A stretch of DNA of 64,000 nucleotides from Anabaena sp. UHCC 0187 (GTDB lineage Bacteria > Cyanobacteriota > Cyanobacteriia > Cyanobacteriales > Nostocaceae). Position 1 is the stretch's first letter; each line of letters starts with the position of its first letter. Under the pieces are notes generated by a model. It worked only from the letters and a program-made list of their open reading frames with translations. It made no database searches and was not told where the DNA came from. Positions 1-8,012 of this stretch are shown here, one piece after another. The stretch covers positions 1 to 64,000 of the forward strand of contig NZ_VILB01000003.1 of the NCBI RefSeq assembly GCF_009712035.1, read 5' to 3'. A program made the translations under genes and the position numbers.

Positions 1-126
1 AGTTAACTGGCTGTAAGCTTGGTTGGGAAATATTGAGAAAACCTATTAGGTTTCACCCCAAAATTTAACGACAAAATACGGACTATGGTGAGGGACGAAA
101 TAACCCATGATAGCAAAAAATAAAAT

Positions 127-717
127 ATGAGTTTTAGATCCCTCGAACGCTACGAGTCCCAAAAAGCAGCCTATGACAACTACAAGGCGTGGAAACTATT
201 AAGCCCTGATGCCAAACAAGCTCTATATGATGCCATCCCTGGTATAGCTACAGGTCGCGCAAAACCTGTACTTTCAGCGGGTTTTATCATTCCGTTTAAT
301 GCCACAGGAACTATTGTCACTTACATTGAAACCAAGAAAATTATAGATGCGACTCAAGGGAGCGCGGTTGGGGCTGCTGTAGCCACAGCGTTGCGGACTG
401 CTTTAAGTGGCCAGTTTTTCGCCACAGCCACCGGTACAACTCCGGTAATTATCTCTAGCCCCCGGTACAAATTTGCAAAACTTTCTTTTACTCGGAGAAA
501 TACCCCAGTAGCGAGAGTTTCACGGATAACCAAACGTAGCTATAAGAAACCAACATCCGATACTATTTCCATGCCATTTGGAGGATCTAGTATGTCAGAA
601 GATTTCGACGTTGCGGTAGCCGAAATAAAAACTAAGGCAAGCGGCGCGAATGCGTGGGCGAATGCTTCGGCCGGGGAAATTAAACAAACCTACAAATTCA
701 CTCCAGAAGGTATCTAA
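127..717 (+). CDS. Unrecognised 196-aa protein, first gene of a three-gene cassette
   Basis: I do not recognise this family. The protein is basic overall and rich in Ala, Thr and Ser. A hydrophobic stretch at about residues 47-65 is followed by an Ala-rich segment at about 75-95. No signal peptide or catalytic motif is evident. The next gene starts one base after its stop and the third overlaps the second by 4 bp, so the three are probably one transcript. I see no clear Shine-Dalgarno sequence before the ATG. A small non-enzymatic leader of a tight cassette would suit a phage or mobile-element structural protein, but that is inference from context only. Confidence 0.6.
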   Translation: MSFRSLERYESQKAAYDNYKAWKLLSPDAKQALYDAIPGIATGRAKPVLSAGFIIPFNATGTIVTYIETKKIIDATQGSAVGAAVATALRTALSGQFFATATGTTPVIISSPRYKFAKLSFTRRNTPVARVSRITKRSYKKPTSDTISMPFGGSSMSEDFDVAVAEIKTKASGANAWANASAGEIKQTYKFTPEGI

Positions 718-718
718 G

Positions 719-985
719 ATGTCTGGGATTGCTCAAAGAGAGGGATTTATTTGGACTCCTGATGATGACATTGACTTGTTATCAGTTGAAATTGATGCCG
801 ATGCCGATGATGCAGAATTTGCGGGGATGATTGGCATTAATAAAGCTGGTAGAGAGTTTCTTGAAAATGACATATCCCTAACGGATTATTGCGATAAACT
901 CCAACTCTTTGGCATCCCAGATCCTTATGAGTTGGTCGGAGAATTTTTAGATCACACTGAGATGATCATGAGGTATGGTTTGTGA
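719..985 (+). CDS. Unrecognised acidic 88-aa protein
   Basis: The frame is open from base 650, but the likely start is the ATG at 719, one base after the stop of the previous gene, giving 88 residues. The product is strongly acidic, with an Asp-rich run near residues 14-35 (DDDIDLL, then DADADDAEF), and has no membrane segment or known motif. It overlaps the next gene by 4 bp (GTGA), which supports translational coupling. The neighbouring first protein is basic, so the two could bind each other; this is speculation. No family was recognised. Confidence 0.6.
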   Translation: MSGIAQREGFIWTPDDDIDLLSVEIDADADDAEFAGMIGINKAGREFLENDISLTDYCDKLQLFGIPDPYELVGEFLDHTEMIMRYGL

Positions 986-1437
986 GAATTCTTGAATTAA
1001 ACAACCCGGCTAATTTCTCACTAGTATACTCAAACTCTATACCTGCCACCTGTTTTACAACCCAGGATGGAGAGGAGATTTGCAGTAGGCTAACCGAAAT
1101 CATACCGCCGGTCATTCTTGATAAACCAATTATTTCCGTGCAAATCAGCACATCCGTTCCAGTAGGTAAAATTTGGGACTATGCGGGAAAATTGAGTAGA
1201 GTTATCCAGACTGGGATTGGAGACTCATTTTCAGAAGAAAAAAAAGCTCTATTCCTTGGGAAGAGAAATCTAATTTTATTCTCACAGGTCCAATCCGATT
1301 ACACGATAAGTTACCTGCCTCCAAAGTGGTTCAAAGATGTAACCATCGGGGTTTACCAGTACGATGGGGCGGATACTTCGGCAATAGAAACCGACTTGAT
1401 GAGGATTGAATCAAAAATTGATGCGCTTTCAGTATGA
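982..1437 (+). CDS. Unrecognised 151-aa protein, third gene of the cassette
   Basis: This gene starts with GTG inside the stop of the previous gene (4-bp overlap). The product is soluble-looking with a beta-rich, mixed-polarity sequence, two cysteines near residues 25-34, and a Lys/Arg-rich centre. I cannot assign a family. It ends exactly where the oppositely oriented 99-aa gene ends, with no base between the two stop codons, as in compact phage or plasmid-like gene packing. Confidence 0.6.
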   Translation: MRILELNNPANFSLVYSNSIPATCFTTQDGEEICSRLTEIIPPVILDKPIISVQISTSVPVGKIWDYAGKLSRVIQTGIGDSFSEEKKALFLGKRNLILFSQVQSDYTISYLPPKWFKDVTIGVYQYDGADTSAIETDLMRIESKIDALSV

Positions 1438-1737
1438 TTAGTGCCTGTCACGCTCTAAGTCATGAATCACCTTTTCCGCATACCATCTGTCAGATTTGCC
1501 AGGATACTTGCGCCTGACGTGGTTCATTAGCCTTTCTGCTGTGGGTGCATCAAAGTTAACCAGGATTAATAATTGATGAGGTATGCGTGACTTTCTGATG
1601 TTGCGGGTGTAATTTTTTCGCCTAAAGGATAATTTTAGCTTATACGCATCAACTATTTTATCCGTAAGATGCAAAATCAACCCCAGTATTCCAAGGATAA
1701 AGATAATTTGGGTAACGATTAAAATTAAAACCATCAT
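1438..1737 (-). CDS. Small membrane-anchored basic protein, 99 aa
   Basis: The N-terminal 28 residues form one hydrophobic membrane segment (LILIVTQIIFILGILGLIL). The rest is a basic cytoplasmic-type domain with many Lys and Arg residues and a C-terminal segment containing SDRWYAEKVIHDLERD. It is convergent with the preceding cassette and abuts it tail to tail. I do not recognise the family. The single membrane segment plus basic tail would fit a small membrane-associated nucleic-acid or phage-related protein, but that is a guess. Confidence 0.55.
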   Translation of the reverse strand: MMVLILIVTQIIFILGILGLILHLTDKIVDAYKLKLSFRRKNYTRNIRKSRIPHQLLILVNFDAPTAERLMNHVRRKYPGKSDRWYAEKVIHDLERDRH

Positions 1738-1869
1738 GATGAATTGCTACTACCTGCTTTCATCATGATTCCCTTTTTTAGACAATTTTTGCTATTAGGG
1801 ATTAAAAAAGGCGATTCCTACGGAGCGCTTCGCTATCGCATCGCTCTTAACTTTTCCAGAAATAAAAAT

Positions 1870-2097
1870 ATGAACAATATAGAAAAAGCACCCGCAAGTA
1901 CCGAACGGGTGACAATGTTAATTACAATCCTCACCATTGCCACACAAGCAGGACTCTATCTGCTAACGGGTGGATTTGCGGCTGGTGGCAAGCTTAACGG
2001 CATTGAATCTGAAATTAAATTAATCAGACAGGAAGTGGTAAGCGCTAACCAAATCCAGGATTATCGGCTGGATAAATTAGAGGTCAGGGTAAAATAA
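1870..2097 (+). CDS. Holin-like small membrane protein, 75 aa
   Basis: The frame is open from 1744, but its upstream part runs through a repeat-like stretch (around 1820-1850) and the ATG at 1870 gives a sensible protein. It has a polar N-terminus with ERV, one membrane segment at about residues 17-38, and a charged C-terminal helix that looks coiled-coil (IESEIKLIRQEVV, then DYRLDKLEV). That architecture resembles small phage holins and haemolysin XhlA-like proteins. The assignment rests on architecture only. With the four genes to its left it suggests a mobile-element edge. Confidence 0.45.
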   Translation: MNNIEKAPASTERVTMLITILTIATQAGLYLLTGGFAAGGKLNGIESEIKLIRQEVVSANQIQDYRLDKLEVRVK

Positions 2098-2329
2098 TCA
2101 ATTGGGGATTCATTTTAGCGACATTACGACGGCAAAAAAGAATAATAAGATGGGAAGATGGAAAGATGGGAAGAAAATTCTCAATTATTCCTTCCCTATC
2201 ACCTGTTGCCTCATTTTTAGCAACCAAAGATTTTTATTCTAGAATTGAGGGGTTCGGTTCGGTATGTTTAAAGATTAACCATTCCCAAAAGTCTAATTCT
2301 CAATCGCTTTGTTTTGATTCATTTACTCT

Positions 2330-3946
2330 ATGACAAGTTTTAATCGCTCTACCAGTCGCCGGTTGCAGAAATTAACCCAGATTCCTTCTGTATGGGAGGG
2401 CGATCGCCGTCCAATGTCATCACCACACAATCCATTTGCAGACTCAGAGGCCAAAGGAGATTGTATCCTTTGGGTAGATGCCTCTGAAGGCATTGTTAGA
2501 GGCATGGACATGGTAGATCCCAGCCTGGGTCCAGAAGCCATTGTGCGTACCCTCATGCGGGCAATAGAGCATCCCCAAAGTCCTGCTAAACCCGGCAGAC
2601 CGCAAAGAATTGTCGTCCGTGACCGGGAAATTCAATTTTACTTGCGCGGAGTCTTGCAAGATTTAGATATTGCCATTGACTACGTACCGGAATTACCCAT
2701 CATTGATGAACTATTTCGCTCCTTTGCCGAAGTCATTGACAGCCAAATTCCCGATTTACCACCCAAATATGCCAAACTCCTCCATGATAAAGCCTTAGAA
2801 GTTTGGCAATCTGCCCCTTGGAGATTTTTGGAAGAACAGCAAATTTTGTCCATAGAGATCAATCAATGGGATGTAGAGAAACTCTATGCCTCAGTCATGG
2901 GAATGCTAGGAATTGAGTATGGGATTTTATTTTATCGTTCGGAAGATTCCCTAAAACGGTTTCGGGCTGCTGTTTTAGCTGATGAAGATGAACTCCAGCA
3001 AGACTTAGAAGAAGCCTTCCTCAAGCAAGACTGCTTATTTCTCACCTTTGATTCATTGCACGATAACGACGATGATGAACCGGATAATTTGGCAGATATG
3101 CCCCTTTCAGAAATTCAACCGACCTTTGGTAATATTCATCCCCTAGAAGGATTACGTTCCGTTTTGTATGAAGAAGAAGCACTACTCACTTTTGTCGCTG
3201 TAGAAAGTTTATTACGGTTTCTTCGTGACCACCATCGGCAATTATACGAGGAAGATTTTCTCACCCTCAACCAACGTTATCGAATTTCCTTACCAGAAAC
3301 CGACAAAAATCGTAAATCCTTAACTGTCACTGTTTCTACCATGCCAGAGTTGACAGCAGAATTAGAAGAAATGGCTGGTTTTGATTTGGATGACGAAGAT
3401 GATGAAGATGAAGATGATTCCATATTTGAAGCCCTCAGAGACGACTTAATCCCAGAAGATGCTTTCATGAGTTTGGGCGTATTACCTTGGGAAACATTAA
3501 ATTACCTGCGTCAAGCACCTAATTACCAATCAGCGGGGGAATTTGCACCAAAAGGGGACGGTTTACCTGTGATTGTCATTCAAACCTCTCGCCCTAAAGC
3601 TAAGGGGATTATTGAAAATATTCAAGCCGCTGGAGGATTAAATGCCATCTGTTTTCATACCGTAACTGATCCTGTGGATGATGATCTCTATGACTTAGGT
3701 TTATTGCAAACACATAATAATGAATTATTTTTGTTTGGGCAATTTTTAGATGATGACCCAGTGCATATAGAAGCCAAGAAAAAATGGCAGCAGCGTTGTC
3801 AAAATACCAAAGGCCATTGCGGTCTAATTATTGCCAAAGGATTGACCGGCGCTGCTCGTGGTAATCCTCAATTACGAGATATGATGGCTCTATTAGAAGC
3901 TCATGTCCTTTCCTCGGAAGAATTAAGCTTGGAAACAGTTGACTAA
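2330..3946 (+). CDS. Conserved cyanobacterial protein of unknown function (DUF6930-like), 538 aa
   Basis: This is a long soluble protein. The N-terminal half has a well-ordered region (residues 40-130, with ILWVDAS and PQRIVVRDREIQFYL). A very acidic stretch at about residues 345-360 (DLDDEDDEDEDDS) links it to a C-terminal domain. I connect it with the DUF6930 group of cyanobacterial hypothetical proteins from memory; the exact label is uncertain. There are no signal peptide, membrane segments or catalytic motifs. It is a monocistronic gene, a HIP1 site lies at 2400, and base use matches the pigment-gene region rather than the left-edge cassette. Confidence 0.8.
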   Translation: MTSFNRSTSRRLQKLTQIPSVWEGDRRPMSSPHNPFADSEAKGDCILWVDASEGIVRGMDMVDPSLGPEAIVRTLMRAIEHPQSPAKPGRPQRIVVRDREIQFYLRGVLQDLDIAIDYVPELPIIDELFRSFAEVIDSQIPDLPPKYAKLLHDKALEVWQSAPWRFLEEQQILSIEINQWDVEKLYASVMGMLGIEYGILFYRSEDSLKRFRAAVLADEDELQQDLEEAFLKQDCLFLTFDSLHDNDDDEPDNLADMPLSEIQPTFGNIHPLEGLRSVLYEEEALLTFVAVESLLRFLRDHHRQLYEEDFLTLNQRYRISLPETDKNRKSLTVTVSTMPELTAELEEMAGFDLDDEDDEDEDDSIFEALRDDLIPEDAFMSLGVLPWETLNYLRQAPNYQSAGEFAPKGDGLPVIVIQTSRPKAKGIIENIQAAGGLNAICFHTVTDPVDDDLYDLGLLQTHNNELFLFGQFLDDDPVHIEAKKKWQQRCQNTKGHCGLIIAKGLTGAARGNPQLRDMMALLEAHVLSSEELSLETVD

Positions 3947-4016
3947 ATAAATAGATATACCTAGAATTTATAAATTAAATTACAGGATATCTAATCTAAT
4001 ACCAACTTGATGAGAG

Positions 4017-4050
4017 GCTGCACAGAATCATAAAATCCATGAATTCATCC
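4017..4050. repeat. 34-bp dispersed repeat, copy A
   Basis: These 34 bases match the reverse complement of 9099-9132 at 30 positions. The core reads CAGAATCATAAAATCCAT. It lies in the gap before the tnpB element. Confidence 0.7.
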
Positions 4051-4128
4051 GGATTTGTCTGTATTGAGAATATCAGTGATGGAATTAGATAATAGCAGTA
4101 TACTATAGATAAACCAAGGGGGTGATTG

Positions 4129-5472
4129 ATGATGGCATTACGGAGATCAACTTTCCGACTATATCCAAATAAACAAGTCAGTGAAATGTTGTCCTACCAC
4201 CGCCAACTTCACAAAGATTTGTACAACGCTGCTGTATCCAACCGTATTACTTCATATAAAAAGTTTGGTAAATCTGTTTCTTACTTTGAGCAACAGAACT
4301 GTTTACCGGATTTCAAAGAAGTCTGGATAGAATATAAAGAAATAAATTCCCAAGCATTACAAGCTACCTTAAAAAGAGTTGATTTTTCTTTCCAAAGGTT
4401 TTTCAAAGGACTAGCAAAGTATCCTAGATTCAAATCAATTCGTCATTATTCCGGTTGGACTTATCCATCTTTTACAGGCTGGAAATTACATAGCACAGGG
4501 GATAACGGCTATCTAGAATTAGCAAAGATTGGTCAAATACAAATGCGGGGTAAAGCTAGACTTTGGGGACATCCTAAAGCCCTAGATATCGTCAACCGCA
4601 ACGGTAAATGGTATGCCTCCACTGTTCTCGGAATTGATGATGTTTTACTCAAGAATAGCCGCCAAACTGATAATGGGATTGTTGCAATTGATTTTGGTTG
4701 TAACGATGCAATTGCTTGGACAAATGGTGAAGAAAATGGTTTAGTGGCTGCACCTCGGTTTTTCCGAAAAGCAGAACAAAAAAATAAACAGTTGGGTAAA
4801 TCAAAACGTCGGAAACGTTCTCCCAATTTCAAAAAGAAAGTTAAGGCTTCTAGAAGGTGGAAAAAAGTTCAGAAGTTAGTGAGTAAACTTTCGAGAAAAG
4901 TTGCCAACCAACGTCAAAACTTTGTTCACCAAGAAACTACACGAATAATCAGCGGTAATAGCACGGTGGTTACTGAAAAACTAGAAGTCAAAAACATGAG
5001 TGCCAAAGCTAAAAGGGGCAAACGTAAAAAACAAAAAGCTGGACTAAATAAATCAATTCTTGATGTCGGTATGGGGATGATAAAGGACGCTCTAAAAGCA
5101 AAATTATCAGATGTTGGTGGCTTGTTTGTAGAAGTATCTACTCGCAAAGTAAAACCATCTCAAACCTGTCCAAAATGTGGGCATCAAGAAAAGAAGAGTT
5201 TAGCGGAAAGAACCCATGTTTGCCATAACTGCGGATATACCCAACAGCGCGATATTGCCGCCGCCGAAGTGATGTTGCTTTGGTACTCAAATAATCTACA
5301 GGGGTTAGGAACTAGCCTCTCAGACGTAGATGATTCTAGCTCTACTTCAAACACTAGCAAACGCAAGAATGCTGGAAGTATGAAGCAACTAGGTCAAAAG
5401 AAACGTCAAAAATCTCAGGCTACGCTAGGGGATGTAGAAACCTCTGGCTCAAATGAAGTTAGCCAGGGGTAG
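4129..5472 (+). CDS. tnpB: IS200/IS605-family TnpB, RNA-guided endonuclease, 447 aa
   Basis: TnpB proteins are RuvC-type nucleases guided by an RNA made from the element's right end. All RuvC residues are visible: Asp188 (VAIDFG), Glu283 (VTEKLEVKNM) and Asp375 (QQRDIAAAE). The Cys4 zinc finger (C347, C350, C365, C368) lies between the last two, and the central part is Lys/Arg-rich. An N-terminal helix-turn-helix and wedge-like region precedes the nuclease. The ATG at 4129 follows a GGGGGTGA ribosome-binding site. No TnpA transposase is present, so this is a TnpB-only element that cannot move by itself. The protein looks intact. The Ser/Lys-rich tail after residue 395 is typical of frames that overlap the guide RNA. 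Confidence 0.93.
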   Translation: MMALRRSTFRLYPNKQVSEMLSYHRQLHKDLYNAAVSNRITSYKKFGKSVSYFEQQNCLPDFKEVWIEYKEINSQALQATLKRVDFSFQRFFKGLAKYPRFKSIRHYSGWTYPSFTGWKLHSTGDNGYLELAKIGQIQMRGKARLWGHPKALDIVNRNGKWYASTVLGIDDVLLKNSRQTDNGIVAIDFGCNDAIAWTNGEENGLVAAPRFFRKAEQKNKQLGKSKRRKRSPNFKKKVKASRRWKKVQKLVSKLSRKVANQRQNFVHQETTRIISGNSTVVTEKLEVKNMSAKAKRGKRKKQKAGLNKSILDVGMGMIKDALKAKLSDVGGLFVEVSTRKVKPSQTCPKCGHQEKKSLAERTHVCHNCGYTQQRDIAAAEVMLLWYSNNLQGLGTSLSDVDDSSSTSNTSKRKNAGSMKQLGQKKRQKSQATLGDVETSGSNEVSQG

Positions 5473-5591
5473 TTCATATAAGATTAGTGTTTTTGTTACC
5501 TTGTTAATTTCGACTAACTTTCATAGTATCATTTTTGTTTTGAGTGACCAAACTCTCTAAATCAAGTTAATATACAGCAAAGTGCATGATA

Positions 5592-5756
5592 ATGACAAAT
5601 AAAAAATGGGCAGTTAAACGCATAACAGTTAATCTGGCAACACAAGAAGCAGAGAAACTAGAAAAATATTGTCAACAGACAGGTAGACCAGCAACAGATG
5701 TAATTCGAGAACTGATTAGAAGTTTACCCCAGGGGGAAGAGGTGGCAGGAGGGTGA
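5592..5756 (+). CDS. Ribbon-helix-helix (CopG-like) small protein, 54 aa
   Basis: This short frame starts MTNKKWAVKRITVNL and continues with a helix-turn-helix pattern (EAEKLEKYCQQTGR, then ATDVIRELIRSL). A beta strand with alternating residues followed by two helices is the ribbon-helix-helix DNA-binding fold. An in-frame ATG also exists at 5586. It lies 120 bp downstream of tnpB on the same strand, so it may belong to the element, for example as a repressor. It could also be an orphan antitoxin; no toxin frame is adjacent. The stop lies at the edge of a G-rich minisatellite. Confidence 0.65.
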   Translation: MTNKKWAVKRITVNLATQEAEKLEKYCQQTGRPATDVIRELIRSLPQGEEVAGG

Positions 5757-5762
5757 TAGACG

Positions 5763-5871
5763 GTAGGGGGCAGGAAGAAGGGGGCAGGGAGCAGGGGGCA
5801 GGGGGCAGGGAGCAGGGGGCAGGGAGCAGGGGGCAGGGAGCAGGGAGAAGGGAGCAGGGGGCAGGGAGAAA
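5763..5871. repeat. G-rich minisatellite (GGGAGCAGGGGGCA units)
   Basis: About 110 bases consist of irregular 7-bp and 14-bp units of the form GGGAGCA and GGGGGCA. The strand asymmetry is extreme: the top strand has almost no C except the one in GCA. Frames predicted on the opposite strand here are Pro/Leu/Ala/Cys low-complexity artefacts. Confidence 0.9.
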
Positions 5872-5881
5872 GAATTTTTCC

Positions 5882-5936
5882 ATGACAACTGACAACTAAC
5901 AACTAACAACCGACAACTAACAACTGACAACTGACC
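5882..5936. repeat. Heptamer tandem repeat (TGACAAC/TAACAAC)
   Basis: About eight copies of a 7-bp unit (TGACAAC, TAACAAC, CGACAAC) lie before zds. They match the short tandemly repeated heptamers well known from heterocystous cyanobacteria. Confidence 0.85.
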
Positions 5937-5987
5937 AGTCACCAATTCAGTTACAATTTGTAAAGAAACTGAACAAGGAACGAGGGA

Positions 5988-7442
5988 ATGCGCGTTGCAA
6001 TTGTAGGTGCGGGATTAGCGGGGTTAGCAACTGCTGTAGATTTAGTAGATGCGGGCTGTGAGGTAGAAATATTCGAGTCTCGTCCGTTTGTGGGTGGTAA
6101 AGTTAGCAGTTGGGTAGACGGTAACGGCAACCATATTGAGATGGGGCTGCACGTCTTTTTTGGCTGCTACTACAATCTATTTGCATTGATGGAGAAAGTG
6201 GGGGCTGGGGATAATTTACGCTTAAAGGAACATAGCCACACTTTTATCAATAAAGGTGGAGAAACTGGGGCGTTAGATTTTCGCTTTTTTACAGGTGCGC
6301 CTTTTAATGGATTAAAGGCGTTTTTCACCACTTCCCAACTTTCTGTACGGGATAAATTCCAAAATGCGATCGCTCTGGGAACTAGCCCCATAGTTCAAGG
6401 TTTGGTAGACTTTGATGGGGCAATGAAAACTATTCGCAAATTAGATAAAATCAGTTTTTCTGACTGGTTCTATAGTCACGGTGGTAGTAAAGGCAGTATT
6501 AAACGTCTCTGGAATCCGATTGCTTACGCCTTGGGATTTATAGATTGTGATAATATTTCTGCCCGGTGTATGTTGACAATTTTCCAGTTTTTTGCAGTCA
6601 GAACTGAAGCTTCAATTCTACGAATGTTGGAAGGTTCACCCCAGGAATATTTACACAAACCTATTGTTAAATACTTGGAAGAAAGAGGCACAAAAATATA
6701 CACTCGTCGCCAAGTTCGAGAAATTCAGTTTGCTGAGTCTGGCGACGAAACTCATGTTACTGGTATATTAGTTGCCCAAGGTGACACAGAAGCAGTAATT
6801 ACCGCTGACGCTTATCTTTGTGCTTGTGATGTTCCGGGAATTCAGCGAGTTTTACCCCAACCTTGGCGGAAATGGCCAGAATTTGATAACATTTATAAGT
6901 TAGATGCTGTTCCAGTCGCTACAGTGCAGCTACGTTTTGATGGTTGGGTGACAGAATTGCAAGATGAGGAAAAACGAGGTAAGGGCGGGGAGACCCCGCC
7001 CCTACAGGCTGCGGGCATAGATAATTTGTTATATACTGCTGATGCTGATTTTTCCTGTTTTGCTGATTTGGCTTTGACTAGTCCCGCAGATTATTATCGT
7101 CCTGGGGAGGGTTCATTGTTGCAATTGGTATTGACACCGGGTGATCCTTTTATTAAACAAAGCAATGAAGAAATTGCTCACCACGTCCTTAAACAAGTGC
7201 ATGAACTATTTCCTTCTTCAAGAGATTTAAACATGACTTGGTATAGTGTGGTGAAACTGGCTCAATCTTTGTATAGGGAAGCACCAGGTATGGATGCGTA
7301 CCGTCCTGATCAAAAAACACCTATCCCTAACTTTTTCCTAGCTGGAAGTTACACACAACAAGATTATATTGACAGCATGGAAGGAGCAACAGTTTCTGGA
7401 AAACGTGCGGCTAAAGTAATTCTAGAAAGTGTGAAGAAATAG
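5988..7442 (+). CDS. zds: Zeta-carotene desaturase, 484 aa
   Basis: This enzyme converts zeta-carotene through neurosporene to lycopene at the thylakoid or cytoplasmic membrane. The N-terminal FAD-binding fold is clear ([10 protein letters not shown], residues 7-16, acidic residue in EIFESR), and the C-terminal flavin motif is present ([19 protein letters not shown]). The length fits the plant-type CrtQ/Zds family rather than bacterial CrtI. A ribosome-binding site (AAGGAACGAGGG) precedes the ATG. One oddity: residues 331-340 are encoded by a perfect-length hairpin repeat (6979-7005) that sits in frame in a loop, flanked by Lys/Glu-rich sequence. The protein otherwise reads through intact. 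An SRPBCC-family gene follows 59 bp downstream and is probably co-transcribed. Confidence 0.95.
   Translation: MRVAIVGAGLAGLATAVDLVDAGCEVEIFESRPFVGGKVSSWVDGNGNHIEMGLHVFFGCYYNLFALMEKVGAGDNLRLKEHSHTFINKGGETGALDFRFFTGAPFNGLKAFFTTSQLSVRDKFQNAIALGTSPIVQGLVDFDGAMKTIRKLDKISFSDWFYSHGGSKGSIKRLWNPIAYALGFIDCDNISARCMLTIFQFFAVRTEASILRMLEGSPQEYLHKPIVKYLEERGTKIYTRRQVREIQFAESGDETHVTGILVAQGDTEAVITADAYLCACDVPGIQRVLPQPWRKWPEFDNIYKLDAVPVATVQLRFDGWVTELQDEEKRGKGGETPPLQAAGIDNLLYTADADFSCFADLALTSPADYYRPGEGSLLQLVLTPGDPFIKQSNEEIAHHVLKQVHELFPSSRDLNMTWYSVVKLAQSLYREAPGMDAYRPDQKTPIPNFFLAGSYTQQDYIDSMEGATVSGKRAAKVILESVKK
6979..7005. repeat. GC-rich palindromic element inside zds
   Basis: This is a 12-bp stem with one mismatch around an AGA triloop (GTAAGGGCGGGG, AGA, CCCCGCCCCTAC). 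It is in frame within zds and encodes [11 protein letters not shown] shorter hairpin with the same AGA loop lies at 41359-41379. Confidence 0.85.
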
Positions 7443-7501
7443 GTATTGGGGACTGGGGACTGGGAAAAAGAGTCAATGAATAATCTAAAATCTAAAATCC
7501 T

Positions 7502-7948
7502 ATGAGTAGTGAATGGTTAGAACATAGTGTGCAGGTAGAAGTGGAAGTTCCTATAGAATTAGTATGGGGATTGTGGTCTGATTTAGAACAAATGCCTAAA
7601 TGGATGAAATGGATTGATTCAGTCAAAATTACGGAAGATAACCCGGAAATTTCTCTCTGGAAACTGAGTACAGGAGGGTTAGATTTTACTTGGAAATCTC
7701 GAATTACTAAAATAATTCCTTATCAAATTATTCAATGGGAATCGGTTGATGGTTTACCAAATCAAGGAGCAATTCGCTTTTATGATCGCCATGATAATAG
7801 TATTGTGAAAATGACGGTTTCCTATGCGATTCCTGGCTTGATTGGTAAACTCATGGATAATTTGTTTTTAGGAAAGGTGGTAGAGTCCACAATTCAAGCA
7901 GATTTGGAAAGGTTTAAAGAATATGCTTTGAATGTGAAAGAGGATTAA
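7502..7948 (+). CDS. SRPBCC (START/Bet v1-like) family protein, 148 aa
   Basis: The sequence has the hallmarks of the polyketide cyclase/dehydrase and lipid-binding SRPBCC fold. The N-terminus reads HSVQVEVEVPIELVWGLWSDLEQMPKWM, in which the strand-helix-helix start and the W/M/P pattern are typical. A central beta sheet (TWKSRITKIIPYQIIQWES) and a long C-terminal helix that would cover the ligand cavity follow. It has no signal peptide. It lies 59 bp after zds on the same strand, and I recall this pairing from other cyanobacteria, so binding or handling of a carotenoid or other isoprenoid is plausible but unproven. Confidence 0.8.
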   Translation: MSSEWLEHSVQVEVEVPIELVWGLWSDLEQMPKWMKWIDSVKITEDNPEISLWKLSTGGLDFTWKSRITKIIPYQIIQWESVDGLPNQGAIRFYDRHDNSIVKMTVSYAIPGLIGKLMDNLFLGKVVESTIQADLERFKEYALNVKED

Positions 7949-7949
7949 T

Positions 7950-7984
<35 letters not shown>

Positions 7985-8012
7985 GAAGAAAGAAAGAAGG
8001 AAGGAAGAAGAA

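Noticed and set aside
3-68. Open frame at the very left edge that ends in TAA (about 21 codons)
   Set aside because: Too short to tell a gene's 3' end from chance; no recognisable motif.
966-1151. Minus-strand frame opposite the 151-aa gene
   Set aside because: Lies wholly inside a better-supported + strand gene of a coupled cassette.
5672-5945. Two minus-strand frames of 73-76 codons
   Set aside because: They translate the G-rich minisatellite and heptamer repeats into Pro/Leu/Ala/Cys low complexity; not genes.
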